A stretch of 64,000 nucleotides of DNA from Anaerospora hongkongensis (GTDB lineage Bacteria; Bacillota; Negativicutes; Sporomusales; DSM-15969), in NCBI RefSeq assembly GCF_004339805.1, contig NZ_SLUI01000002.1, positions 248,001 to 312,000 of the forward strand, in the 5' to 3' direction. Below the pieces are notes generated by a model. It had not been told where the DNA came from. It made no database searches and worked only from the letters and a program-made list of their open reading frames with translations. Of this stretch, positions 25,629 to 34,185 are shown in pieces; positions within the stretch are counted from its first letter, which is position 1, and each line of letters opens with the position of its first letter. A program made the position numbers and the translations under genes.

Positions 25629-27083
25629 TTATTGGGCCGGAATACCGGCGATTGCTTTAGCCAGTTCCTTTTTCTGTTCAATATTGCCTTGGCGGGCAAT
25701 CATAATCCGCTGGGCCTGAGGTGATCCGGCACCATGCATGGATTCAGTCCGGTAACCGACAGCAGCAGTTCCGAGTGTAATATTTTCAATTAGCCGCAGG
25801 ATGCGCATACGATACTCAGTTGGGACAGAAGCGACGCCACGGAAATATTTTTCCACTACTTTGCCAATCTCCGGATGGCGCAAATCTTTTTCTGACGGCA
25901 TGGTTACCATCAGACCACCGGCGATGTCCTCGGCAAGACGGGCAATTTCATAAGGAAAACGGGTTACATTCTGCTTACAGACATTCGCCAGCAATAAATC
26001 AATCAAATACGTGCCTGAAGCGGTTTTGTGCCCTTCTGCCGAGCAGGCAATCCCGCAGGCATACAGCGTTTCATTCAGATGCACCATCTCAATTAATTTA
26101 TCTTTCAGGTGGGAGGCCTTAGCAGCACCATTATAATCAGCCGCCAGCGCAGCAGCGCCAATGAGTACATCGCCCACTCCAACCTTGCAGCCACCATAGC
26201 TTTGACGGTGATAACCAGCAAACCGTTCTACCAGTAAGCCGCTGAACTCATATTCACCGCACATCAGAACGTTTTCCCAGGGGATAAACACATTATCAAA
26301 GACCATCAGTGCTTCGTGTCCGCCAAACTGCTTGTTGCCTACGTCAATGTCGCCTTCTTCCAGCTTGCGGGTATCGCAGGATTGGCGGCCATAGATATAA
26401 AATATCCCTTCCGCATCAGCGGGAGCCACGAAGGATACGGCATAATCCGCATCTTCCCTGCCCATGGCGATAGTAGGCATTACCAATATCCAATGGGAAT
26501 TAATCGCACCTGTCTGATGGGCTTTGGCACCACTGACAACGATCCCATCCTGCCGTCTTTCTACAACATGAACAAACAGATCGGCATCTTCCTGCTTGCT
26601 GGGAGGCAGACCCCGGTCGCCCTTCGGATCGGTCATGGCACCATCTACCGTTAAGTCCTCTTCCTGCATCATTGTTAAAAACTTGATAAACCGTTTATGG
26701 TAAGTAGTGCCAAGCTTGTTATCCATTTCAAAGGTCACACTGTCAACGGCATTGATGGCATCCATGCCCACACAGCGCTGAAAACAGGCAGCCGTCTTTT
26801 GTCCCAAAAGGCGCTGCATCTTTACTTTTTTCACTAAATCCTCACTGCTCTGGTGCAGGTGGCAGAAGCGGTTCACTTTTTCACCGCTGAGGTGGGAGGT
26901 GGCGGTCATTAAATCTTCGTACTGAGGATCTTGAGCCAGTTCATAGGTCATTTTCACTGAATTCATCGAGGGTTTGATAATGGGATGATCAACGGGATTA
27001 TCGACAAGTTCGCCTTGCAGATAAACCTTTAGCTTAAGCTTCCGTAAGCTATCCTCATATTGTTGTGCAGTTTTTAAAGCCAT
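25629..27083 (-). CDS. abfD: 4-hydroxybutyryl-CoA dehydratase
   Basis: A 484-residue flavin and 4Fe-4S enzyme that dehydrates 4-hydroxybutyryl-CoA to crotonyl-CoA and isomerises vinylacetyl-CoA. The cluster ligands known from Clostridium aminobutyricum (two Cys four apart, then His and Cys) are all visible: ACFQRC (Cys100 and Cys104) and HRQSYGGC (His-x6-Cys). Other blocks are the flavin-binding GAKAHQTGAINSHWILVMP and YEIARLAEDIAGGLMVTMPSE. It belongs to the HpaB-like acyl-CoA dehydrogenase fold. The ATG at 27083 follows AAGGAGG with eight bases. It is the second gene of the operon, after a permease. Confidence 0.95.
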   Translation of the reverse strand: MALKTAQQYEDSLRKLKLKVYLQGELVDNPVDHPIIKPSMNSVKMTYELAQDPQYEDLMTATSHLSGEKVNRFCHLHQSSEDLVKKVKMQRLLGQKTAACFQRCVGMDAINAVDSVTFEMDNKLGTTYHKRFIKFLTMMQEEDLTVDGAMTDPKGDRGLPPSKQEDADLFVHVVERRQDGIVVSGAKAHQTGAINSHWILVMPTIAMGREDADYAVSFVAPADAEGIFYIYGRQSCDTRKLEEGDIDVGNKQFGGHEALMVFDNVFIPWENVLMCGEYEFSGLLVERFAGYHRQSYGGCKVGVGDVLIGAAALAADYNGAAKASHLKDKLIEMVHLNETLYACGIACSAEGHKTASGTYLIDLLLANVCKQNVTRFPYEIARLAEDIAGGLMVTMPSEKDLRHPEIGKVVEKYFRGVASVPTEYRMRILRLIENITLGTAAVGYRTESMHGAGSPQAQRIMIARQGNIEQKKELAKAIAGIPAQ

Positions 27084-27098
27084 TTGCAATTCCTCCTT

Positions 27099-28511
27099 TT
27101 ATTCGGATCCTATTCTACTGTTAAACACAGGGTCCTTTACCTTATCATAAGTGGACCAGTTGCGGAAGGTATCCTTACCGTAAATCAGCAGGCATAAAAT
27201 GATGCCAACTCCAAAAGCGGCACCGGCTTCACGAGTAATGAGTACTGCCGCCACAATCCCGGCAACGCCTAGGTCATTAAAAGTCCTGGCTTTTAATACA
27301 CCCACCCGTACGGCAACGTACCCCTGCACCAGCATGGTAAGCGATAAAGCAATCGGTAAAATCGGTTTTACCAAGGTTACAATAGGTGAAAAGAAGTAAC
27401 CGGTAAAAGTACCCAGCCGGAAGGAAGCAACTCCTCCGAACAAGCTATCCATCGCCTCACGGCCATGCTTATACCGTTCACACTCTACTACCTGCATAGC
27501 AGCCCACATCGGTCCGCACATCGAAGCATCAGGCCCCAGCACAGACATGCCCATATTGCGCAAGCCAACAATGATATTGTTCCGGTTGGCATCGAAATGA
27601 ATATCTTCATCGCCATTGCGGAATTCCCGTGCTTCATCGATTAATGCCTCTGCCTGAATTAATTCGCCGAACAACACGACATATACGGCTGCGACCAGCG
27701 GTGCAGCTTGCAGATACATACTGAGAGGCGGCCAGCCTACCCGGTCGGACAAAGGTGTCCATTCAGTAAACAGCGTATAAAACTGAGGAACGGTAAATCC
27801 CCACTGAATATCCGGCCAGGGTAATTCTTTGACCAAGGGCGCTACAATAATCGCTAGAACTAAAGCAGGCATAAGTCCAAGATCGGAAAGATGTTTTAAA
27901 AATTTGTTTTTATTGCGCAGCGTTTTAAAATGATTGGAAAAGAGAATATAAAAGGCAAAACCGATTGAGATGGTAATTGTCCAGGGATAAAGATCAAAAC
28001 GGCCTCCTTGCTGAAATACCAGCCGCACTGCCGCAATCCCCGCTCCCAGTAAAATACCGGACTTTAGCGCATCCGGCACCAGATCGACAAACCGCTTGGC
28101 AAGTCCCGTCATACCAAGAAGCAGAGAAAACAGACCAAGCTCAAATTCAAAGGCAATAAGGGCATGTATCCTGGGAACGCCCTCAGGAAAAGTCTTAAGC
28201 CACAGCAATAAAAGCGGAATTGCCGGAGTAATCCAGCCAGGCACAACAGGATCACCCAAATGAGAATGCCACAAGTAAAAGAAACCATTTAATATAACGA
28301 TAGTAATTGCAATTTCAAAAGGCATACCTAAATATTCCTGAAGGATAGGAATAATGCCGAGGCAGACGGCACACATGAGCAAACCCTGGATATAGTCGGG
28401 CAGTTCAAAACGGTAATGAATGAAGGGCAGTCGAAATTGAAAAGGTCCTAACGGAATGTGGGGTTGTTTTTGACCAAATTCGCGTTTGTAAATAGGTCCG
28501 AGGAATTTCAT
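27099..28511 (-). CDS. Multi-pass permease, NCS2/SulP-like
   Basis: A 470-residue membrane protein with about 12 hydrophobic segments. The N-terminal block LPDYIQGLLMCAVCLGIIPILQ and the GDPVVPGWITPAIPLLLLW segment recall the nucleobase/sulfate transporter fold (NCS2/SulP), but I cannot name a specific family. A long cytoplasmic loop (EAREFRNGDEDIHFDANRN) precedes a PDASMCGPMWAAMQV segment. It is the first gene after the sigma-54 promoter and the 4-hydroxybutyryl-CoA dehydratase follows 15 bases later, so uptake of 4-hydroxybutyrate or a related acid is the natural guess. The substrate is not shown by the sequence. Confidence 0.7.
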   Translation of the reverse strand: MKFLGPIYKREFGQKQPHIPLGPFQFRLPFIHYRFELPDYIQGLLMCAVCLGIIPILQEYLGMPFEIAITIVILNGFFYLWHSHLGDPVVPGWITPAIPLLLLWLKTFPEGVPRIHALIAFEFELGLFSLLLGMTGLAKRFVDLVPDALKSGILLGAGIAAVRLVFQQGGRFDLYPWTITISIGFAFYILFSNHFKTLRNKNKFLKHLSDLGLMPALVLAIIVAPLVKELPWPDIQWGFTVPQFYTLFTEWTPLSDRVGWPPLSMYLQAAPLVAAVYVVLFGELIQAEALIDEAREFRNGDEDIHFDANRNNIIVGLRNMGMSVLGPDASMCGPMWAAMQVVECERYKHGREAMDSLFGGVASFRLGTFTGYFFSPIVTLVKPILPIALSLTMLVQGYVAVRVGVLKARTFNDLGVAGIVAAVLITREAGAAFGVGIILCLLIYGKDTFRNWSTYDKVKDPVFNSRIGSE

Positions 28512-28609
28512 TTATTTCACCCTTTCCTTTTTTGATAATTCCGTCTTTTCTTCACAAATTATAATCGCCTTGATAACCACCTCCCATCAGTGCTGTTGCC
28601 TGATACTAT

Positions 28610-28625
28610 TGCAACTTGTATGCCA
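28610..28625 (-). promoter_or_regulatory. Sigma-54 promoter of the 4-hydroxybutyrate operon
   Basis: Read on the minus strand, TGGCAT-N5-TTGCA fits the -24/-12 consensus TGGCAC-N5-TTGCW with one mismatch, and both GG and GC are correctly spaced. It lies about 100 bases before the permease start and next to a sigma-54 activator gene. A TTTACTAATGTAAA inverted repeat at 28724-28737, about 100 bases further upstream, is a possible activator site. Confidence 0.82.
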
Positions 28626-28627
28626 AC

Positions 28628-28664
28628 AAAAAACAGCCTTGAGTTTCCTGCTCAAAGCTGTTTA
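28628..28664 (-). terminator. Terminator after the sigma-54 activator gene
   Basis: Minus-strand AACAGCTTTGAG pairs with CTCAAGGCTGTT around a short loop, followed by TTTTTTG. It stops read-through from the activator gene into the sigma-54-driven operon. Confidence 0.82.
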
Positions 28665-28774
28665 TTCCAGTTACCTGCATATGCATTTCTACGACTTGCC
28701 CGGCTACAATGATCCGCAAGCTCTTTACATTAGTAAATAATCGCAATTTTACAACAGTCGCATTATTGATACAT

Positions 28775-30844
28775 CTATCCTTTCAGTAACCCATAGTGTT
28801 TTGCCTTGCGGTACACGGTAGCCCGGTCAACATCTAAAGCTTCGGCAACCTTCTGCCATGACTGACAATCTTTATATGTTTCCGACAATAAAAAGGCCTC
28901 TACCTGTTCAACTGCAGTTTTTAACTTTGTACCACGCTTTGGTAAAAAGCTTTTGGTTTTTAAACTTTCCGGTAAACAATCGAAATTTAATTCCTCCACT
29001 GTTGCCGTTACCATCATTCTTTCTATGATGTTTTCCAGTTCTCGGACATTGCCCGGCCAGGAGTAGTCCGCCAATTTATCAATTACTTCCGGCCTTATTG
29101 TTTTACTATAGCCAAAACGCTTATTAAACTTCTCCAAAAAGTGAATAATTAAGAGCGGAATATCTTCTTTGCGGTCCCGCAGTGGCGGTAAATGAATCGG
29201 AACAACTACGAGCCGGTAATATAAGTCCGTACGAAAGCTGCCTTCCTTAGCCATATCTGCCAAGTTACGATGAGTCGCGGCAATAATGCGCACATTTACT
29301 TTTATTGATTTCGTACCGCCTACACGCATGAACTCTTTATCCTGAATTGCCCGCAGCAATTTGGCCTGCAGAATGAGCGGCATATCGCCCACTTCATCAA
29401 GAAATAAGGTTCCATTATGAGCCAGTTCAAACAATCCGGGCTTGCCTTCCTTTTTAGCTCCTGTAAACGCGCCCGTCTCATAACCGAAGAGTTCCGATTC
29501 CAATAAATGCTCCGGCAAAGCGGCACAATTAATTTTGATAAATGGTTTGGTAATCCCTTTGCCTCTTTTATGAATTAGTTTTGCAATAAGCTCTTTGCCG
29601 GTACCTGACTCACCGGTAACTAACACTGTTGAGTCTACTTCAGCAATTTTAGTTGCTGTAGCAATCGCCTGGGTCATGGAGTTGCTGCGAAAAATAATCT
29701 CCTGTGCTTTCAGCTGCATGGATCTGAGGTGAGATAATTCAGTCTCGTATTTTAAGGTCTGCTCTTTTGTCTTTGACAGCTGCTCCTGTAGCTGCGACAA
29801 TTCCGTAATATCCCGTACGTTGGTAACCACCCGGAATAAATTACCTTCAGCATCAAAGACAGGGTTACCGGTAACCAATATTTTACGATCATTTTTGACT
29901 GTTTGATTGATCGTGATGCTTTCTCCCTTTTCCATTACCAGCAAAGTTACCGACTGGTTATAATATTGCGCTTCTACTAACTGTCGCATATCCTTACCAA
30001 GAATTTCAGCAGCTTTTATACCGGCAATCCGTTCATAAGCCTTATTGACCCTGAGAACATTTCCCTCAGCATCGGTAATGAACATCCCATCATAGGAGGA
30101 ATTAATAATTGCCTCCAGTTCATACATAAGGCCTTTTACGTAATTAAGTTCCGACGAAGTATTCTCCAACAAAGAAATATCCTGAAATACACTGACCGCT
30201 CCCACTACCTCATTACCCGATATAATAGGCGAGTAGTTAGCCATTACTACCGTCTTGCCCAGCCTGATTTTCTGTCCAAGCAAAGGCTTCTTGGACTCAA
30301 GTATAACAGGCATCAGTGTATTGGATATCACCTCAGATACCTGGCGCCCGATTATACTGCTATTTTGCACTTCCAAAATTTCCTCTACAGCTCTATTGGC
30401 AATAATAATTCTTCCCTCACAGTCTACAGCCAATATGCCATTTTGAGCTGAGTTGATTACAGCGGAAAACTGATCTTTAAATTCATTGAGATTTTTTCTA
30501 AGCATTCTAATCAGCCTGGCAGCAGTTACAATTCCCACAACCTGCCTATTATCATCTACAACCACGGCTTGATGGACGGCTTCGGGCAAAGCGTCAATAT
30601 CCTCTGTCTTCAAGACAACAGGAGTTTTACTGTCAATATGTGTTTGCAACGACAGACTGCCTGGCGCGTTGCAATCCTGAATTGCTAACAAAACATCTCT
30701 TTTAATCGTTCCTGCATATTCCTGCCGTTCATCTACTACAGGAAAAAAATCAATGTACTTTGGTGCCTTTATTTCTGTTCGCCCAGTGACAACATCGGCT
30801 GCCGATATAGGATGTATTCGAATCATAATATCAGAGATTTTCAT
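28775..30844 (-). CDS. Sigma-54 activator with CBS pair, two PAS domains, AAA+ and Fis HTH
   Basis: A 689-residue enhancer-binding protein. Residues 1-125 contain two CBS motifs (MIRIHPISAADVV... and AVVVDDNRQVVGIVTAARL). Two PAS domains follow (about 135-235 and 245-355). The AAA+ domain has Walker A GESGTGKE, the sigma-54 contact loop GAFTGA and Walker B LFLDEVGD. The C-terminus is a Fis-type helix-turn-helix (WQKVAEALDVDRATVYRKAKHYG). The ATG at 30844 was chosen because GGAGG lies five bases upstream. It sits directly upstream of the 4-hydroxybutyrate operon with its sigma-54 promoter and is the likely activator. The CBS pair suggests sensing of an adenosyl compound such as CoA ester, AMP or SAM, which is inference. 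Confidence 0.92.
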   Translation of the reverse strand: MKISDIMIRIHPISAADVVTGRTEIKAPKYIDFFPVVDERQEYAGTIKRDVLLAIQDCNAPGSLSLQTHIDSKTPVVLKTEDIDALPEAVHQAVVVDDNRQVVGIVTAARLIRMLRKNLNEFKDQFSAVINSAQNGILAVDCEGRIIIANRAVEEILEVQNSSIIGRQVSEVISNTLMPVILESKKPLLGQKIRLGKTVVMANYSPIISGNEVVGAVSVFQDISLLENTSSELNYVKGLMYELEAIINSSYDGMFITDAEGNVLRVNKAYERIAGIKAAEILGKDMRQLVEAQYYNQSVTLLVMEKGESITINQTVKNDRKILVTGNPVFDAEGNLFRVVTNVRDITELSQLQEQLSKTKEQTLKYETELSHLRSMQLKAQEIIFRSNSMTQAIATATKIAEVDSTVLVTGESGTGKELIAKLIHKRGKGITKPFIKINCAALPEHLLESELFGYETGAFTGAKKEGKPGLFELAHNGTLFLDEVGDMPLILQAKLLRAIQDKEFMRVGGTKSIKVNVRIIAATHRNLADMAKEGSFRTDLYYRLVVVPIHLPPLRDRKEDIPLLIIHFLEKFNKRFGYSKTIRPEVIDKLADYSWPGNVRELENIIERMMVTATVEELNFDCLPESLKTKSFLPKRGTKLKTAVEQVEAFLLSETYKDCQSWQKVAEALDVDRATVYRKAKHYGLLKG

Positions 30845-30996
30845 ACTTTCCTCCCATGCCACATGGCTCTCGATAGAGTCTGACCTGAGTGATTACTTCT
30901 GCATACAATGCTTTCTTCCTCTCTTGCGCAAAAAAGGATACATCCTGTATTGCTGCGTAAATACTATTAGAGATAATCACGCAAAGGGGGTAGAAC

Positions 30997-31164
30997 GTGC
31001 GTTTTGAAGTATTTGCAAACATAAATAATACTTATACGTTGAAAGATCATTTATTTTTGCGATCTGCTACGTACCTTGATTACAATCAGGCGCAGCAGCT
31101 GGCTGACGAGTTAAACCAACAACACCAGGAAGAAATTGCCGCCCTGGAACGCCAATTTTTATAA
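30997..31164 (+). CDS. Small protein of 55 residues, unknown function
   Basis: A GTG-started small gene that codes for MRFEVFANINNTYTLKDHLF followed by a 35-residue tail predicted to be helical and rich in Gln and Glu (about residues 31-53). A strong AAAGGGGG ribosome site lies six bases upstream, and an intrinsic terminator follows at once, so the unit looks complete. I do not recognise a family. It lies between the divergent sigma-54 activator and a soluble chemoreceptor and is transcribed away from the former. A YtzH- or Spo0E-like small helical regulator is conceivable, but no motif supports it. Confidence 0.6.
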   Translation: MRFEVFANINNTYTLKDHLFLRSATYLDYNQAQQLADELNQQHQEEIAALERQFL

Positions 31165-31169
31165 GCGAA

Positions 31170-31204
31170 GGAAGCACTTTTATTAAGTGCTTCCTTTGCT
31201 TATA
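31170..31204 (+). terminator. Terminator after the 55-residue gene
   Basis: GGAAGCACTT pairs with AAGTGCTTCC around TTATT, followed by a T-rich sequence. It begins within ten bases of the stop codon. Confidence 0.8.
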
Positions 31205-31337
31205 AGTCCATTGCCTGTCCTGGCCGATACATTGAAGGAATTTATATAAAAATGTAGAAAAATGACTACAATCCAAATTTTGCTATTGAGGCTTACAGCC
31301 ACCTCAGAAAAACAGATAAAGACTGGAGGTAAGATCC

Positions 31338-32201
31338 ATGGTTACTACCAAAAAGACATACCAGGCGGAAGAAATTCTCGATATGTTTGCTGCGGTGGCC
31401 CCTTATCTTAATGATGTCAGTTTTGGCGATGTTGGCATCTCAGTTGTCAAAGACGGAAAATACCTTGCTTATGCTCCTGCCGAGACACTTAACCTTGGTA
31501 ACAAACCCGGTGATCCGGTAAAGGGAAAAATTAGTAAGAAATGCCTGGAAACAGGACAAGCGGTTGTAGAAATCGTAACTCGCGAAAAATCGGCCTACGG
31601 TATTCCCTACGCGGCACTTGCGATCCCCTTTAAAAAAGGCAATACAGTGGTCGGTTGTGTAACAACAACGCAAACCGTTGATAAGCAGGAAAAAATTATT
31701 TCCGTAGCCAGCAGCCTGGCTTCTGCAGCCGAGGAACTCACCGCCGGTATGGAAGAGCTTACGGCGAGATCTGTTACCATTTCTGCAGCAAGCAATGACC
31801 TTGATGCTTTAAGTAAGGACTTAGCCGCCACCGGAAAAAAAACAGACGAAATTGTCTCCTTCATTAAAACAGTTGCCAGCCAGACCAATTTGCTTGGTTT
31901 AAATGCCGCTATAGAAGCGGCACGAGTTGGTGAAATGGGACGAGGCTTCGGCGTAGTGGCGGAAGAGGTTCGTAAACTGGCAACAGCAAGCGCCGAGTCA
32001 GTCCAGCAGATCACCAAGGCTTTAACGAGCATTCAGGAATCTGTTGCCTTGCTGGCGCAAAAAAGCGGCACGATTGACAGCACCATCCATACGCAGACAT
32101 CCGCTATGCATGAAATGAGTGATGCCGCCCAAAGCCTTACCTCCATGGCAACCACCCTGAACGAAATAGCAGAATCATTATTTCATCATACTCATAAATA
32201 A
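31338..32201 (+). CDS. Soluble methyl-accepting chemotaxis-like protein
   Basis: A 287-residue cytoplasmic chemoreceptor without membrane segments. The N-terminal ~120 residues form a compact sensor ([28 protein letters not shown]) of a type often seen in front of short signalling domains. Residues ~125-285 are a helical signalling hairpin with the highly conserved tip [17 protein letters not shown] followed by [15 protein letters not shown], which contacts CheA and CheW. It has its own GGAGG ribosome site. A LysR gene converges on its 3' end. A second soluble receptor of similar build lies at 57604-58443. The ligand is unknown. Confidence 0.87.
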   Translation: MVTTKKTYQAEEILDMFAAVAPYLNDVSFGDVGISVVKDGKYLAYAPAETLNLGNKPGDPVKGKISKKCLETGQAVVEIVTREKSAYGIPYAALAIPFKKGNTVVGCVTTTQTVDKQEKIISVASSLASAAEELTAGMEELTARSVTISAASNDLDALSKDLAATGKKTDEIVSFIKTVASQTNLLGLNAAIEAARVGEMGRGFGVVAEEVRKLATASAESVQQITKALTSIQESVALLAQKSGTIDSTIHTQTSAMHEMSDAAQSLTSMATTLNEIAESLFHHTHK

Positions 32202-32209
32202 CAGAATGA

Positions 32210-33085
32210 CTATTTGGCAATCAGGGTGCTCATATAGTCTAAAAATGCTTGTGAAGCCTTAGAGAGATAGCGGTCCTTTTTCCAGGCAAGGCCAATTTCG
32301 ATACACAATGGCTCAACAAGCGGCACGCACTGTATTTGAGGATCCTTTCGGGCAACAACGTCGAACAGGAACGAAATCCCTACACCTCTTGCCACTAAAC
32401 CGCGTATCGTATCAATTTGACTGGAAGCCAAAATAATATTCGGCTCAAAATTATGTCTTTTGCACTGCTGCAGGATGACTTGCCGGTGATACGTATCTTC
32501 TTTGAGTAAAATGAACGGTTCCTGCCTGAGCTGGGCAAAATCAACTTTTTCCACTCCCGCAAGCGGATGAAAGGGCGACAGGCACACAAGAATTTCTCCG
32601 CTGGTAATCAGTTCAGACTGCAGAAGCGGAGACATGTGGCAGGTAATAACAATTCCTAAGTCAAGTTCATCCCTTTCCAGCATGCCTCGGATGGCCAGCG
32701 AGCCTTCCTCAATGACAGACAGGTCAAGCGACGGGTATACCTGCTTAAAGCCGGCAAAAATGTGCGGAAACAAATACGAGCCAATCATCGGTGGTACGCC
32801 AAGCTTAATCGTGCCTTTTCTTAATTCGCGGTATTCGTGCATTTCCAGTATGGCATCCTGTGTTCTGCTGAGTATATCTTCTACCCGCGCCAAGAAAACC
32901 TGGCCTTCCGTGGTTAAAGTGAACTGCTTTTGACTACGGCTGAACAGCTGCACACCCAATTCTTCCTCCAGCTTTTGCATAGCGACTGAAATGGCTGGCT
33001 GAGCTACATGAAGCCGCTCTGCTGCCCGCGTCAAATTGTTTAATCGACATACCATTTGAAAATACTCCATTTGGCGAAGATCCAT
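32210..33085 (-). CDS. LysR-family transcriptional regulator
   Basis: A 291-residue LysR regulator. The N-terminal winged helix-turn-helix is MDLRQMEYFQMVCRLNNLTR then AAERLHVAQPAISVAMQKLEEELG, and the inducer-binding domain follows (GTIKLGVPPMIGSYLFPHIF and ARGVGISFLFDVVAR). It is divergent from the fabK gene with a 124-base intergenic space that holds a TATAAT -10 for this gene, so it probably controls itself and the fabK-malic enzyme-carbonic anhydrase unit. The effector is unknown. The ATG at 33085 follows a GGGGGAG site. Confidence 0.9.
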   Translation of the reverse strand: MDLRQMEYFQMVCRLNNLTRAAERLHVAQPAISVAMQKLEEELGVQLFSRSQKQFTLTTEGQVFLARVEDILSRTQDAILEMHEYRELRKGTIKLGVPPMIGSYLFPHIFAGFKQVYPSLDLSVIEEGSLAIRGMLERDELDLGIVITCHMSPLLQSELITSGEILVCLSPFHPLAGVEKVDFAQLRQEPFILLKEDTYHRQVILQQCKRHNFEPNIILASSQIDTIRGLVARGVGISFLFDVVARKDPQIQCVPLVEPLCIEIGLAWKKDRYLSKASQAFLDYMSTLIAK

Positions 33086-33209
33086 TCAAATAGCTCCCCC
33101 GTCATATTTTGAAATTATTATAACATAAAAAGCTGCTATTTCCGTTTTTTAAAAATTCGGGGTAGACTATAAATAAGTAATTTTTTAAAAAAGATAGGGG
33201 ATGATTACT

Positions 33210-34157
33210 GTGCAAACCTCACTCACAGCATTACTTGGTATCAAATATCCCATTATTCAAGGCGGTATGGCCTGGATCTCGGAAGCTGCCCTGACAGCAG
33301 CAGTATCCAATGCCGGCGGCGCAGGCATTATCTCAACAGGCGGCCGCTCGGCCGACTGGGTCCGCGATGAAATCCGCAAAACGAAAACGCTGACTACCAA
33401 ACCTTTTGGTGTGAATGTTATGCTAATGGCTCCGAATAAGGAAGAAGTAGCCGATGTGATTTGCGAAGAAAAAGTGGCGTTTGTAACCTTAGGTGCCGGC
33501 AATCCTGTACCGATGTTTGAGAAATTCCACAAAGCAGGTATTAAAGTAATTCCCGTTGTACCTTCCGTAAAACTTGCCCAACGGGTCGAAGCAGCTGGTG
33601 CCGATGCTCTGGTCATCGAAGGTATGGAGGCAGGCGGACACATTGGTACATTGACCACCATGGCACTGCTGACCAACGTAATTCCGGAAATTAAAATACC
33701 TGTGGTCGCAGCTGGCGGAATTGTTGACGGACGCGGCATAGCAGCCGCGCTGCTGATGGGTGCGGCAGGCGTACAAATGGGCTCCCGCTTCCTGCTGGCA
33801 GAAGAATGCACCGTTCATGCCAACGCGAAAAAACAGATTATTGCTGCCCAAGATACCGATTCTGTGGTGACCGGCTATTCCCGCGGCCACGGCGTACGCG
33901 GCTTAAGAAGCAAGTTTACCGAAAAATTCCTGGAGCTTGAACGCAGCGGCGCTCCCGACGAAGTGTTAAACACGCTGGCCACCGGAACCAATAAGCTGGC
34001 AGCCGTCGACGGTGATGTTGAGAACGGTCTTGTCCAGGTAGGCCAAAGTCTCAGCAGACTGACTAGCATTAAATCGGCTCAAGCTATTATTGACGAGGTA
34101 ACCGTTGAAGCAACCCGCCTGCTCGCCAATGCTCCCGGTCTGGTAAAAACCTGGTAA
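33210..34157 (+). CDS. FabK-type enoyl-ACP reductase / NPD-like flavoprotein
   Basis: A 315-residue FMN-dependent TIM barrel of the FabK/2-nitropropane dioxygenase family. LLGIKYPIIQGGMAWISEA at the start, VAAGGIVDGRGIAAALLMGAAGVQMGSRF near the C-terminal phosphate-binding region and EAGGHIG are family blocks. FabK reduces trans-2-enoyl-ACP in fatty acid synthesis; nitronate monooxygenase is the alternative. No other fab genes are nearby and a LysR gene with malic enzyme flanks it, so a role outside lipid synthesis is possible. A GTG at 33210 was preferred because AGGGG is nine bases upstream; the ATG at 33201 abuts that site. Confidence 0.78.
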   Translation: MQTSLTALLGIKYPIIQGGMAWISEAALTAAVSNAGGAGIISTGGRSADWVRDEIRKTKTLTTKPFGVNVMLMAPNKEEVADVICEEKVAFVTLGAGNPVPMFEKFHKAGIKVIPVVPSVKLAQRVEAAGADALVIEGMEAGGHIGTLTTMALLTNVIPEIKIPVVAAGGIVDGRGIAAALLMGAAGVQMGSRFLLAEECTVHANAKKQIIAAQDTDSVVTGYSRGHGVRGLRSKFTEKFLELERSGAPDEVLNTLATGTNKLAAVDGDVENGLVQVGQSLSRLTSIKSAQAIIDEVTVEATRLLANAPGLVKTW

Positions 34158-34185
34158 AAACACAGGACTAAAGGAGCCGGGTAAT

